DNA of 64,000 nucleotides from Streptomyces sp. APSN-46.1 (lineage in GTDB: Bacteria; Actinomycetota; Actinomycetes; Streptomycetales; Streptomycetaceae), in the NCBI RefSeq assembly GCF_022815725.1, contig NZ_JALGRF010000006.1, positions 124,001 through 188,000 of the forward strand, given 5' to 3'. The notes beneath the pieces are model-generated. The model did no database searches. It had not been told where the DNA came from and saw only the letters and a program-made list of their open reading frames with translations. Below are positions 34,112 to 41,634 of this stretch, one piece after another. Position numbers and translations under genes: made by a program. Position 1 is the first letter of the stretch. Every line of letters starts with the position of its first letter.

Positions 34112-34564
34112 TTACGCCGCGGGCGCCTCAGGCTTCCACTCGGCCGCGTCGAGGGCGAGCCAGTGCTCGACCGTCACGTTCTCGAACGGGACGCCGATCT
34201 CCAGGTAGATGCGGGTGTGCATGGCGCCGAACCAGGCGCCCCGACGGTCGTCGAAGAACGCGCGGTCGTACCAGGCGACGCCCAGCAGGACCGTCCCGCC
34301 GCCGTTCTCGTTGTCCGGGTCGGCCTCGAAGTACGTGCACTCCCAGTCCCAGAGCATCTGCTCGTCGGGGCGGGAGCGCAGCCGCTCGTCGCTGGCACGC
34401 AGGTGCTCGATGCACCGCTCGATGGTCGCGGTGTCGGGGCAGTAGTACCGGCAGTCGCTGAACGCCACGACGCGCTTGCTGCCGCGCCGGGCGGGGTCGA
34501 CGTCCTCGCCGGTGAGCACCCGGACGCGGGTGATCGGCGGAGCGCTGGTTTCGAGGATGGTCAC
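34112..34564 (-). CDS. Hypothetical protein of the PhyH operon
   Basis: A 150-residue soluble, acidic protein I do not recognise. The GTG at 34564 (VTILETSAPPITRVRVLTGE) has a GAGAGGAGA ribosome site. Features include FSDCRYYCPDTATIERCIEHL with three Cys, and WDWECTYFEADPDNENGG. The C-terminal half (GVAWYDRAFFDDRRGAWFGAMHTRIYLEIG) looks like a beta-rich domain. It follows the PhyH-type gene by 47 bp, as the last gene of a probable three-gene operon divergent from the HTH/TPR regulator. Confidence 0.6.
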   Translation of the reverse strand: MTILETSAPPITRVRVLTGEDVDPARRGSKRVVAFSDCRYYCPDTATIERCIEHLRASDERLRSRPDEQMLWDWECTYFEADPDNENGGGTVLLGVAWYDRAFFDDRRGAWFGAMHTRIYLEIGVPFENVTVEHWLALDAAEWKPEAPAA

Positions 34565-34611
34565 GGTGGTTCTCCTCTCGTTGCCGATGGTGCGTTGCAG
34601 GTGGTGCGTGA

Positions 34612-35318
34612 TCACCAGCTCGACCCGGTCAACGGGTACAGGCTGGGGCTGTGGACGCCGCTCGACCGGATGGCACCGGGAGCGACGTAGCGGATGTTCA
34701 GGCCGATCCGGGCACCGGCGGTCGTATTGCTGTCCGAGCGGTGCAGGAGCCGGACGTCCATCAGGCATGCCTGCCCGGCATCGAGCGGCAGCCATAGGCC
34801 GTGGTCGTGTGGTCCGTTGGGCATGCCCTGCACTCTGAGTGCTCTGCCTCGACGGGCGCTGCTCGCCTCGCGGTCATTGCCGAGGTAGCCGCTGGCGTGT
34901 GAGCCCGGGTTGACCTGCAAGCAGCCGTTGGCGGTTGTCGCGTCGGTGATGGCGAGCCACGCCGCGACCGAACGGGCGGGGTCGAGCTGCATCCGTCGGT
35001 TGGTGCCGTCCTGGTGCCAGGGCACTCGGAACTCACGGCCGGGCCACTTGATCATCAAAAAGGTGTTCTCGACGGCGACCGCCTCGCCGATCGTCTCCTG
35101 CACGGCGGCGAGCAGTCCGGGGGCGCGTACCGCGTGCGCGGCCCACTCGAAGCGCAGGTGCGCTTCGAGCACGACCTCGGTCCGCTCGGCCCGGTGCTCG
35201 GCGATGACCCCGACAGCTCGGGCGCGGGCTCGGCTGTTGGTGTTCCACTCCAGCCCGGTCCGGTATCCGTCCTCGCCGAGCGGGCTCGGTCCCGTGTAGC
35301 GGTGAGGGACTCGCTCAT
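34612..35318 (-). pseudogene. PhyH-type Fe(II)/2-oxoglutarate dioxygenase gene, 5' frameshift
   Basis: The downstream frame encodes a phytanoyl-CoA-dioxygenase-like double-stranded beta-helix. Iron ligands are WHQDG (H-x-D) and the distal His in LLHRSDSN, with GARIGLNIRYV supplying the 2-oxoglutarate-binding Arg region and GCLQVNPGSH in between. In this frame coding similarity continues upstream (GEDGYRTGLEWNTNSRARAR), but no ATG, GTG or TTG exists there. The good start (ATG 35318, MSESLT) is in another frame, and coding appears to switch frame at about 35290-35305. Either one indel has inactivated the gene, the base is a sequencing error, or a shorter product starts at GTG 35172. The ATG shares a base with the stop of the upstream small gene. 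Confidence 0.65.
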
Positions 35319-35485
35319 CACGCTTCGCCCTTCGGCCGGCAGCGGGTGCACTGGCAGGGCGGGAAGGCGAGGGAGTTCATGGGCGGGCTGTCCCGGACCC
35401 CGGGCCCGACGACCACCTCGGCACGCTCGTGGACGACCTTTCCCGTCCGGCCGTTGACGTCGTACACACGAATGGTCATGGGCAT
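35318..35485 (-). CDS. Small Cys-rich protein (CxCxxC) coupled to PhyH gene
   Basis: A 55-residue protein, starting MPMTIRVYDVNGRTGKVVHE and ending with PPCQCTRCRPKGEA. The C-terminal CQCTRC is a compact metal-binding-like motif. Ribosome site GGGAG is 5 nt before ATG 35485; a second ATG at 35479 is possible. The stop overlaps the next start as TGATG. It is the first gene of the minus-strand operon and divergent from the HTH/TPR regulator. Similar tiny proteins next to such regulators are, from memory, frequent in Streptomyces; function unknown. Confidence 0.6.
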   Translation of the reverse strand: MPMTIRVYDVNGRTGKVVHERAEVVVGPGVRDSPPMNSLAFPPCQCTRCRPKGEA

Positions 35486-35656
35486 GCGCACTCCCGCTGC
35501 TCAGGGGCGTTGTGGTTCGGTGTGTCACCAGTGCACCGCTTGAGAGGGCGTCATGGGCGAGCAGGCACCGGACGTTTGGGCGGACGTTTCCGCGCCCGAG
35601 TCCGCGGCCAGATCACTACGGTGGGCGCACGGCCCGCAGCTGCGAGGGGGAAACGC
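35486..35656. promoter_or_regulatory. Divergent control region of the island operon and regulator
   Basis: A 171-bp region between the small Cys-rich gene (minus) and the HTH/TPR regulator (plus). It contains gcgaggggg as the regulator's ribosome site and no clear palindrome. Expected site of autoregulation. Confidence 0.35.
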
Positions 35657-36919
35657 ATGACGGGGCAGGAGTCGGGCGGGCTGGCACGGTTACGGCGGGC
35701 TGCCGGCCACACGCAGGAGACGTTCGTCAAGGCGTTCCGGCAGGAGTCCGCCCGCCTCGGCATCGCCGCCGCGGTGAGCGTCCGCCAACTGCGACGGTGG
35801 GAGAGCGAGACGCCCCCGCCCCTGCCGCACCCGGGCCAGCAAGCCGTACTTGAAGCCATGTTCGGCATGCCCCTCGCCGAGATGGGGTTCGACGTCCCTG
35901 GGCATCGCGTGACGGTTGCGGCACCGATCAGCGACGCTGGAGAGGTGAAGAGGAGAACGTTCGTCGCAGACGCGGGCGCCCTCGCTGCCGCTGCCCTGCT
36001 GCCCGCCGCGCCGGGCCCACGCATCGGCACGGCCGATCTCGGGCGGTTGAGAGAGCGCCTCGACGGGCTCTACCAGACAGACCACACCGCGGGCAGCGTG
36101 CCGGCGAGCACGCAGGCCGAGCGCATCGAGGCGGGGATCACGCGAGCCCTGAGCAGCGCCTCGTACACCGCCGGCGTGGGCCGTGAGCTACAGACGATGC
36201 TCGCCGAGCTGCACGGACACCGGGCCTGGTACGGCTACGACGGCGGACGCATCGCGGAGGGCCGCGCCGCCTGCATGGAAGCCCTCGCCGCGGCGCAACT
36301 CGTCGACGACCCTCTGCTACAGGTCTCCGTGCTGGAGACGCTCGTACTCCTCGCGATCAAGGCCGGCCGGTCCTGGGAGGCTGCGAGCGCCGTCGAGAAC
36401 GGCTACCGCCTCGCAACCCAAGCAGGGGCAGGTGCGACGGTGCACCTCGTGATCGCACTCCGCGATACCAATGTCGCCACGCACGCCGGGGACCTGTCGG
36501 GTGCACGCCGCGCCCTGTCCCGCGCCGTCAGCTTCCAGGGGCGCGCGGATGCCGATACAGACGTGCCCAACTGGGCCAAGTTCGTGGGTCCGTTCGAGGT
36601 CGACTACGCCACGGCGGACATGTACGTACGAGCAGATCAGCCCAAGCGCGCCGTGCCGTTCCTCCGGGCGGCCGTGCGCGGCATTGGCGGTGGGCTCGCC
36701 CGGAACAGCGCCTCGTACCGCGTCAAGCTCGCCGGTGTGCTCCTCGCCGCGGGGGAGGTCGACGAGGCGTGTGCCGAGGTGGGCGGCGTGCTGGATACCT
36801 GGGGAGGCATCGCCTCGCCCCGGCTGCTGGGCAAGGTGCACGATTTCCAGCGGGCGGCCGGGGTAGTCGACAGCCCAACCGCCCGCGAATGCATGGCACG
36901 TATCCGCGAAACCGTGTGA
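35657..36919 (+). CDS. HTH/TPR-type transcriptional regulator
   Basis: A 420-residue regulator. The N-terminal helix-turn-helix (residues about 8-60) reads GLARLRRAAGHTQETFVKAF and VSVRQLRRWESE. A linker with KRRTFVADAGALAAAALLPAAPG follows (residues about 97-118), a hydrophobic signature found in many Streptomyces HTH/TPR proteins. Residues 150-420 are helical tetratricopeptide-like repeats (for example AAQLVDDPLLQVSVLETLVLLAIKAGRSWEAA). It may bind small signals or partners and control the divergent PhyH operon. ATG 35657 has GAGGGGG upstream; a longer frame to 35429 is rejected. Confidence 0.8.
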   Translation: MTGQESGGLARLRRAAGHTQETFVKAFRQESARLGIAAAVSVRQLRRWESETPPPLPHPGQQAVLEAMFGMPLAEMGFDVPGHRVTVAAPISDAGEVKRRTFVADAGALAAAALLPAAPGPRIGTADLGRLRERLDGLYQTDHTAGSVPASTQAERIEAGITRALSSASYTAGVGRELQTMLAELHGHRAWYGYDGGRIAEGRAACMEALAAAQLVDDPLLQVSVLETLVLLAIKAGRSWEAASAVENGYRLATQAGAGATVHLVIALRDTNVATHAGDLSGARRALSRAVSFQGRADADTDVPNWAKFVGPFEVDYATADMYVRADQPKRAVPFLRAAVRGIGGGLARNSASYRVKLAGVLLAAGEVDEACAEVGGVLDTWGGIASPRLLGKVHDFQRAAGVVDSPTARECMARIRETV

Positions 36920-36931
36920 GAGGGCCGCCGG

Positions 36932-37486
36932 ATGAGTCAGCCAGCACAGGCCAGCGTCGAGCAGCTCGACGGGCCGGCCGCCGCCAGGGCCGAGGAAGCG
37001 TTCCGCCTGGTCTACGCCGAGGCGTTCGCCGAGCCGCCCTACAACGAGACGGAGACGGACGTCGCAGCCACCTTCCGCCGCTTCCGCTCCCAGACCCGTA
37101 AGGCCACGTTCCGCGGCGCCCTGGCGACCACCTCGGACGGCGAGCCAGTCGGCATGGCCTACGGCTACCCGCTCAGCCCGCAGACGGGCTGGTGGGACCA
37201 ACTGACCGAGCCCGTTTCCGATGACATGCGGCGAGAGGACGGCCGGCGGACATTCGGTCTGATGGAACTTGCCGTGCGTGCCCCATGGCGGGGGCAGGGC
37301 ATCGCCCGCCGCCTGCACGAGGCTCTGCTCGACGGCACCGACGCCGGGCGGGTCCTGCTCAACGTCCACCCGGACAGCAAGGCGGCCGTGGCCGCGTACC
37401 GATCGTGGGGGTACCGGAAGATCGGAGAGGCGCGGCCCTGGGAAGGCGCAGACCTTCACGACGTCATGCTGCTCGACCTGCGTTGA
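36932..37486 (+). CDS. GNAT-family N-acetyltransferase
   Basis: Acetyl-CoA-dependent acetyltransferase of 184 residues. Motif A with the pyrophosphate-binding loop is seen as MELAVRAPWRGQGIARRLHEALL (residues about 110-132), and the C-terminal motif B as VHPDSKAAVAAYRSWGYRKIG. The acceptor substrate is unknown; small-molecule or protein amines are usual. It follows the HTH/TPR gene by 12 bp and is probably co-transcribed with it. Start ATG 36932. Confidence 0.88.
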   Translation: MSQPAQASVEQLDGPAAARAEEAFRLVYAEAFAEPPYNETETDVAATFRRFRSQTRKATFRGALATTSDGEPVGMAYGYPLSPQTGWWDQLTEPVSDDMRREDGRRTFGLMELAVRAPWRGQGIARRLHEALLDGTDAGRVLLNVHPDSKAAVAAYRSWGYRKIGEARPWEGADLHDVMLLDLR

Positions 37487-37699
37487 GCCGCTTCCCGCGC
37501 GCGTAGGGGGCAGCGACCGGTCGCGGTGCGGACATGGTCCGTCATAGCAGGGGGACGGCGGGGACGTGGGGGACGCTGTTGGCCGCTTCCTCTCCTACCC
37601 TTCCCTGACTCTCTGGGTGAGACAGAGGGGTGAGGGGGTGGAGTCGTCCTCTGAGTCCCCCCTTCGCTTGCTGTGTCGCTCCTGGCTGGGTCCGAGGGG

Positions 37700-38396
37700 G
37701 ACGACCAGTGGTTGACGGCGCGACCCGGGCCGCGCCAGGGCGAGGCGTTCGGGCTGGAAGTGGAACATGTCGACTTCCTGCGTCGCGAGGTCAGTGTGCG
37801 ACAGCAAGCGATCACCCCCCCCAGACGGGCGAGCCCTACCTCGGTAGCCCAAGACGCACGAGAGTTACCGCACAGTACCGCTCGCCAAGGCGGCCGTGGA
37901 CGCGCTCGCTGCTCACCTTGAACGCTATCCGGCGGCCGAGACGGAGATCGAGGACCGTACGGACCGCGCAAGCCGCGCACGAGAAAGGCCCGGCTGCTCT
38001 TCCTCAACGAGCACCGCGAGCCCATCCGCCGCGACGGATGGGCTCACGTATGGGCGCGCATGATCGCCAACGCGAACAAGCAGTTCGTCGCGACCCACGA
38101 GCGAGCACACGCCGCGTGGGTCAGGAAGGGCCGGCCCGAGGGGAGGCAGCCTGAGCTGCTGCGCGTGCCGGCCGGGACGTTCATGCACGACCTGCGGCAC
38201 TTCTACGCCTCGCTGCTGATCAAGCACCGAGAGAACCTCAAGACGGTGCAGAAGCGGCTCGGCCTCGCAAAGCCGTCGATCACGCTCGACACGTACACGC
38301 ACGCACCTGTGGCCGGGCGACGAGGACACAACGCGGGCAGCCGTCGAGGCGGTCCTCGGCGATGTGCCCCCGTTGTGCCCTGTCAAGCTCGCCTAG
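37700..38396 (+). pseudogene. Tyrosine integrase, multiply frameshifted and 5'-truncated
   Basis: Fragments of a phage/AICE-type tyrosine recombinase appear in three reading frames: PRQGEAFGLEVEHVDFLRRE (37720-37800), then TGEPYLGSP (about 37824), then KTHESYRTVPLAKAAVDALA (37851-37912), then KARLLFLNEHREPIRRDGW (about 37985-38043), then HDLRHFYASLLI and TLDTYTH (38187-38300), and finally LWPGDEDTTRAAVEAVLG up to a stop at 38396. The catalytic box HxLRH and the Tyr are present, but at least three indels break the gene and the N-terminal DNA-binding half is gone. It cannot make active integrase. Closest in style to integrases of Streptomyces integrative plasmids. Confidence 0.85.
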
Positions 38397-38424
38397 AAGC
38401 GTTTTTGCAGGTCAGAGGCCCTGA

Positions 38425-38913
38425 TCAGCGGTAGTTCACGAACTGGATCGCGAAGTCCAGGTCCTTGCCCTTGAGGAGCTGCTGGACGGCCTGGAGGTCG
38501 TCGCGGCTCTTCGAGGTGACGCGCAGCTCGTCGCCCTGGACCTGGGCCTTGATGCCCTTGGGACCCTCGTCCCGGATGATCTTCGCGACCTTCTTGGCGT
38601 TCTCCTGGGAGATGCCCTCCTCGATGCTGGCGAAGATCTTGTACTCCTTGCCGGACAGCTGCGGCTCGCCGGCGTCGAGTGCCTTGAGCGAGATCCCGCG
38701 CTTGACCAGCTTGGTCTCGAAGACGTCGAGAACGGCCTTGACGCGCTCCTCGGAGTTCGCCTCCATCAGGATCTTTTCGCCGGACCAGGCGATCGACGCG
38801 CCCGTGCCCTTGAAGTCGTAGCGCTGCGAGAGTTCCTTCGCGGCCTGGTTGAGGGCGTTGTCGACCTCCTGCCGCTCGACCTTCGAGACGATGTCGAAAC
38901 TGGAGTCGGCCAT
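38425..38913 (-). CDS. yajQ: YajQ/UPF0234 nucleotide-binding protein
   Basis: A 162-residue protein of the YajQ family, with two ferredoxin-like alpha/beta domains. It starts MADSSFDIVSKVERQEVDNA and contains RYDFKGTGASI and LKGKDLDFAIQFVNYR at the end, diagnostic for the family. Members bind RNA/nucleotides, and some bind cyclic di-GMP; the role in Streptomyces is not settled. AAGGAG precedes ATG 38913. It is a conserved neighbour of the tRNA-Tyr gene. Confidence 0.93.
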   Translation of the reverse strand: MADSSFDIVSKVERQEVDNALNQAAKELSQRYDFKGTGASIAWSGEKILMEANSEERVKAVLDVFETKLVKRGISLKALDAGEPQLSGKEYKIFASIEEGISQENAKKVAKIIRDEGPKGIKAQVQGDELRVTSKSRDDLQAVQQLLKGKDLDFAIQFVNYR

Positions 38914-39114
38914 GTGCTGTGGCTCCTTGAAGTCGGCTGTGGTGTGCCCCGGAGGGCGCGTCCGGACATCCCCGGCCCGCTCGGCAAAGCCTAGCCACCG
39001 CGTCAGCCGGGAGCGCTGATCAATCAGGTGGCGAAGCACCCCCAGGCATCAGGTATCGTTTACGTCGTTGCCACCGAGCACCGCCCCAAAGCGGCCTCAC
39101 CGGCGACATCCCTT

Positions 39115-39196
<82 letters not shown>

Positions 39197-39204
39197 CGCG
39201 ATGT

Positions 39205-39244
39205 GAGACCCCCGTTACTGCGGAAACGCAGTAGCGGGGGTCTC
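39205..39244 (+). terminator. Terminator after tRNA-Tyr
   Basis: A perfect 18-bp inverted repeat (39205-39222 and 39227-39244) with a gaaa tetraloop, just downstream of the tRNA. Confidence 0.85.
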
Positions 39245-39336
39245 CTCGCATGCGCTCGGCGCTCCTGGGAAAACGGGTGGGCGCGGGCGGGGCCGTCACG
39301 GCATGCTGGGCGCATGATCAGCATGCCGTGAGGCCC

Positions 39337-39765
39337 ATGCCGCGTAAGGCCCCCTCGCAGGTCAGATCGGACCTGCCCCGCCCGCCGTCCCGGTGGGACA
39401 GCCGCGCCGTCATCCCCGGCATCTCGGGCAAGGCCCTGGCCGACATCGCCCGCGTCGAGCGCTACCGCTACGCGCCCGGAGCCGCCTGGCATGCGCTGCG
39501 CCACTGGCGCCGGCTCGTGTACGAGCGCGGCCCGTGGGTGATGTACCCGTCGTTCGTCAGCGACTATCCCTGCTGCGATCCCCCGTGGATCGGCGAGCAC
39601 CGCCAGATCCTGGAGGAGTTCCTCGCCGTGCTCCCGCGCCGGGCCCGGCGGGAGCTGCGCGCCGTACTCGCACCGCTCGACGCGCGCTTCCTCGCCCGCA
39701 CCCTGAACGATCCGTACGCCGCGCCCGGCGATCCGTGGTGGCGCAGGCGGCTGGAGACCCCGTGA
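39337..39765 (+). CDS. Conserved hypothetical protein
   Basis: A 142-residue protein of unknown function. It starts MPRKAPSQVRSDLPRPPSRW; a GTG nine bases upstream is an alternative. It includes WHALRHWRRLVYERGPWVMYPSFVSDYPCCDPPW with two adjacent Cys, and a basic helical region PRRARRELRAVLAPLDARFL. The C-terminal DPYAAPGDPWWRRRLETP is Trp-rich. It is a soluble, basic protein; no motif I can assign. The coordinates could extend to 39250 in the same frame, but that part is weakly coding. Confidence 0.6.
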   Translation: MPRKAPSQVRSDLPRPPSRWDSRAVIPGISGKALADIARVERYRYAPGAAWHALRHWRRLVYERGPWVMYPSFVSDYPCCDPPWIGEHRQILEEFLAVLPRRARRELRAVLAPLDARFLARTLNDPYAAPGDPWWRRRLETP

Positions 39766-39800
39766 GGCCCGTCAGGCAGCCCGGCGACGACTCCCGGTCG

Positions 39801-40298
39801 TCATTCCACCGTCAGGTGGTACGTCGTGTCGACCCAGAAGCTGTCCGCCGCCGCTGCCTTGATCTCCAGGACGAACTGGCCCTCCGGCAGCGGGCCGAGG
39901 CCGCACCACAGACCCCACGCGACGCGCGGTATCCCCAGGACCGGGAACGTCTTCGAGGAGAACTCGCTCAACTCCAGCGGCGAGCCGTTCAGGTACGCCT
40001 CCGCCCGCTCCACCTCCAGCCGCCACGGCTTGGTCACGAGCGGTACGGCCACGCGCTGCGTGTTGAGCACCGGGAAGAACACCGGCCGGCCCGAGGGGAT
40101 CGCGCACCGCCGTACCACCCGGCCGCCGTACGTGCCCGCGAGGAACCAGAGGTCCCGCGGCTGCCGCCAGTCGGCGTGCATCCCCGTGACGTCCCCGACC
40201 GGGCTGCGGTCCTCCGGCGCGGACAGCGCCCACTGCCACCACCGGGCGGCCAGCCGGCCGCCCTCCGCCTCGCCGATACGCCAGTCCCCGTCGCCCAT
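39801..40298 (-). CDS. Hypothetical protein
   Basis: A 165-residue protein I do not recognise, starting MGDGDWRIGEAEGG at ATG 40298; a GTG at 40313 is possible. It looks beta-rich, with WWQWALSAPEDRSPVGDVTG, WFLAGTYGGRVVRRCAIPSGRPVFFPVLN and a final QFVLEIKAAAADSFWVDTTYHLTVE. There is no signal peptide or membrane helix. Opposite orientation to both neighbours. Confidence 0.6.
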   Translation of the reverse strand: MGDGDWRIGEAEGGRLAARWWQWALSAPEDRSPVGDVTGMHADWRQPRDLWFLAGTYGGRVVRRCAIPSGRPVFFPVLNTQRVAVPLVTKPWRLEVERAEAYLNGSPLELSEFSSKTFPVLGIPRVAWGLWCGLGPLPEGQFVLEIKAAAADSFWVDTTYHLTVE

Positions 40299-40402
40299 GC
40301 CCCACCCCGGCACCTCGTACGACTGCCCCCTGCAGCCGAATCGGTGTGACCCTATCGGCCGGTCCGACCGCACCGATCGGGGCCTCCGGTCGTTCTCCCC
40401 GC

Positions 40403-40843
40403 GTGAAATGGACTTCGGACACGCGTGGCAAGGTCGGCGGCGGGGTACTCCTCGCCCTGCTCGGCGCCGGGATCCCGGCCCTGATGGGGGCGGCACTGGA
40501 CAGCCATGTCGGGCAGCCGTACCAGGAGACCCGGCTCTACTTCGGCACCGACCGCCTCGACGGCCTGCCCCCGGTCGGGGAGGGGGAGTTCATGCGGTTC
40601 CTGGACCGCGAGATCACCCCCGCCTTCCCCGAGGGACTGACCGTCCACGACGGCCGAGGCCAGTGGCGCGGCCAGGACGGGAAGACCGTCCGCGAGACCT
40701 CGTACGAGGTGGTGCTCCTCTACCCCGAGAAGGAGGCCGAGGACCGCGGCGTGCGCATCGAGCGGATCCGGCAGGCGTACGAGGACCAGTACCAGCAGGA
40801 CTCGGTCGGGCGGTCCGACGACAAGGTGAGCGCCGAGTTCTGA
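40403..40843 (+). CDS. DUF3574 membrane-anchored protein
   Basis: A 146-residue protein with a short cytoplasmic N-terminus, a membrane anchor (GGGVLLALLGAGIPALMGAAL, residues about 11-31), and a DUF3574 domain with YFGTDRLDGLPPVGEGEFMRFLDREITPAFPEGLTVHDGRGQW and ETSYEVVLLYPEKE. Function unknown; probably secreted or cell-surface exposed. GTG 40403 is chosen because it places the anchor near the N-terminus. A ribosome site is not obvious. Confidence 0.75.
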   Translation: MKWTSDTRGKVGGGVLLALLGAGIPALMGAALDSHVGQPYQETRLYFGTDRLDGLPPVGEGEFMRFLDREITPAFPEGLTVHDGRGQWRGQDGKTVRETSYEVVLLYPEKEAEDRGVRIERIRQAYEDQYQQDSVGRSDDKVSAEF

Positions 40844-40920
40844 CCCGGCATCTGACCTCGGCTTCTGACCCCCAGCTTCTGACCCCCGGCATCTGACCCC
40901 GGCCGGCCTGAACGCCGGTC
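40844..40920. repeat. Short tandem repeat and hairpin between convergent genes
   Basis: Four imperfect units of about 17 bp with the theme (c)ttctgacccc(c)(a/g)g at 40845-40898, followed by ccggc-ctgaac-gccgg. Likely a bidirectional terminator zone between the DUF3574 gene and the SDR gene. Confidence 0.6.
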
Positions 40921-40923
40921 AGG

Positions 40924-41580
40924 TCAGTTGCCCGCCACGTCCTTCACGGCCACCGGGATCGGGATCGAGCCCGAGACCAGCTCCAGCGTCAGGCCCGCCG
41001 TCGCCGGGGTTTCGAGCAGCTCGGCCAGCACCGCCGCCACATCCTCCCGCGACACCGCCCCGGGGCCGGTCTGCGCCTCCAGGCGGACCAGACCGCCGCC
41101 GGGGTCGTCCGTCAGCGAACCGGGCCGCAGGATCGTCCACTCCAGACCCAGCCGCGTCCGCACGTGCTCGTCCGCCTCGCCCTTCGCCCGCAGATAGAAG
41201 TCGAAGACGTCGTCGCCCTCGTGGTACGGGTCCGCGCCCATCGAAGAGATGATCAGGAAGCGCCGTACGCGCGCCCGTTCGGCGGCATCGGAGAACAGCA
41301 CCGCCGCGGCCCGGTCCACGCTGTCCTTGCGCTCGATGCCGCTGCCGGGGCCCGCGCCGGCCGCGAACACCGCCGCGTCCGCCCCCTGCAGGATCCCCGC
41401 CACATGCTCCACCGAGGCCGATTCCAGATCGCAGAGCACCGGTTCGGCGCCCGCCTCCCTCAGGTCGTCGCCCTGTGCCGGATCACGGATGATGCCCGCG
41501 ACCTCGTACCCGCGTGCGGAGAGCAACCGCTCCAGCCGCCGCGCGATCTGACCGTGTCCACCCGCGATGACGATGCGCAT
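40924..41580 (-). CDS. Atypical SDR (NAD(P)H-binding) protein
   Basis: A 218-residue Rossmann protein of the NAD(P)H-binding atypical SDR group, like YwnB/HSCARG. Cofactor motif GGHGQI at residues 7-12; VAGIIRDPAQGDDLREAGAEPVLCDLE gives the second strand and dinucleotide-discriminating region; RFLIISSMGAD and the LEWTILRPGSLTDDP segment are characteristic. Physiological substrate unknown. ATG 41580. It lies 54 bp downstream of the amidohydrolase gene on the same strand, and the two could be co-transcribed. Confidence 0.85.
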   Translation of the reverse strand: MRIVIAGGHGQIARRLERLLSARGYEVAGIIRDPAQGDDLREAGAEPVLCDLESASVEHVAGILQGADAAVFAAGAGPGSGIERKDSVDRAAAVLFSDAAERARVRRFLIISSMGADPYHEGDDVFDFYLRAKGEADEHVRTRLGLEWTILRPGSLTDDPGGGLVRLEAQTGPGAVSREDVAAVLAELLETPATAGLTLELVSGSIPIPVAVKDVAGN

Positions 41581-41634
41581 GCCCCGACCGTACGACGAGC
41601 CGCGCGCCCACGCCCGCGAACGGCGGGCGAACGG

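Larger units (their letters stand above)
32950..38396. mobile_element. Decayed integrative element / genomic island
   Basis: Accessory segment between conserved blocks (SulP and permease genes on the left, yajQ and tRNA-Tyr on the right). It is bounded by a malformed tRNA-like sequence (32953-33028) at one end and a frameshifted tyrosine integrase (about 37700-38396) at the other. Cargo: three hypothetical or small genes, a frameshifted PhyH-like gene, an HTH/TPR regulator and a GNAT acetyltransferase. No replication, transfer (TraB/FtsK-like) or excisionase gene remains. I did not find a convincing direct att repeat, so the exact boundaries are inferred. Confidence 0.5.

Noticed and set aside
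36317..37459. A 380-codon minus-strand frame over the regulator and acetyltransferase genes.
   Set aside because: Antisense to two well-formed genes with recognisable domains; no motif of its own.
38060..38434. The 124-codon frame containing HDLRHFYAS as an intact integrase gene.
   Set aside because: It is only the catalytic C-terminal fragment. Upstream coding continues in other frames, and the true C-terminus (LWPGDEDTTRAAVEA) lies in another frame, so the gene is broken.
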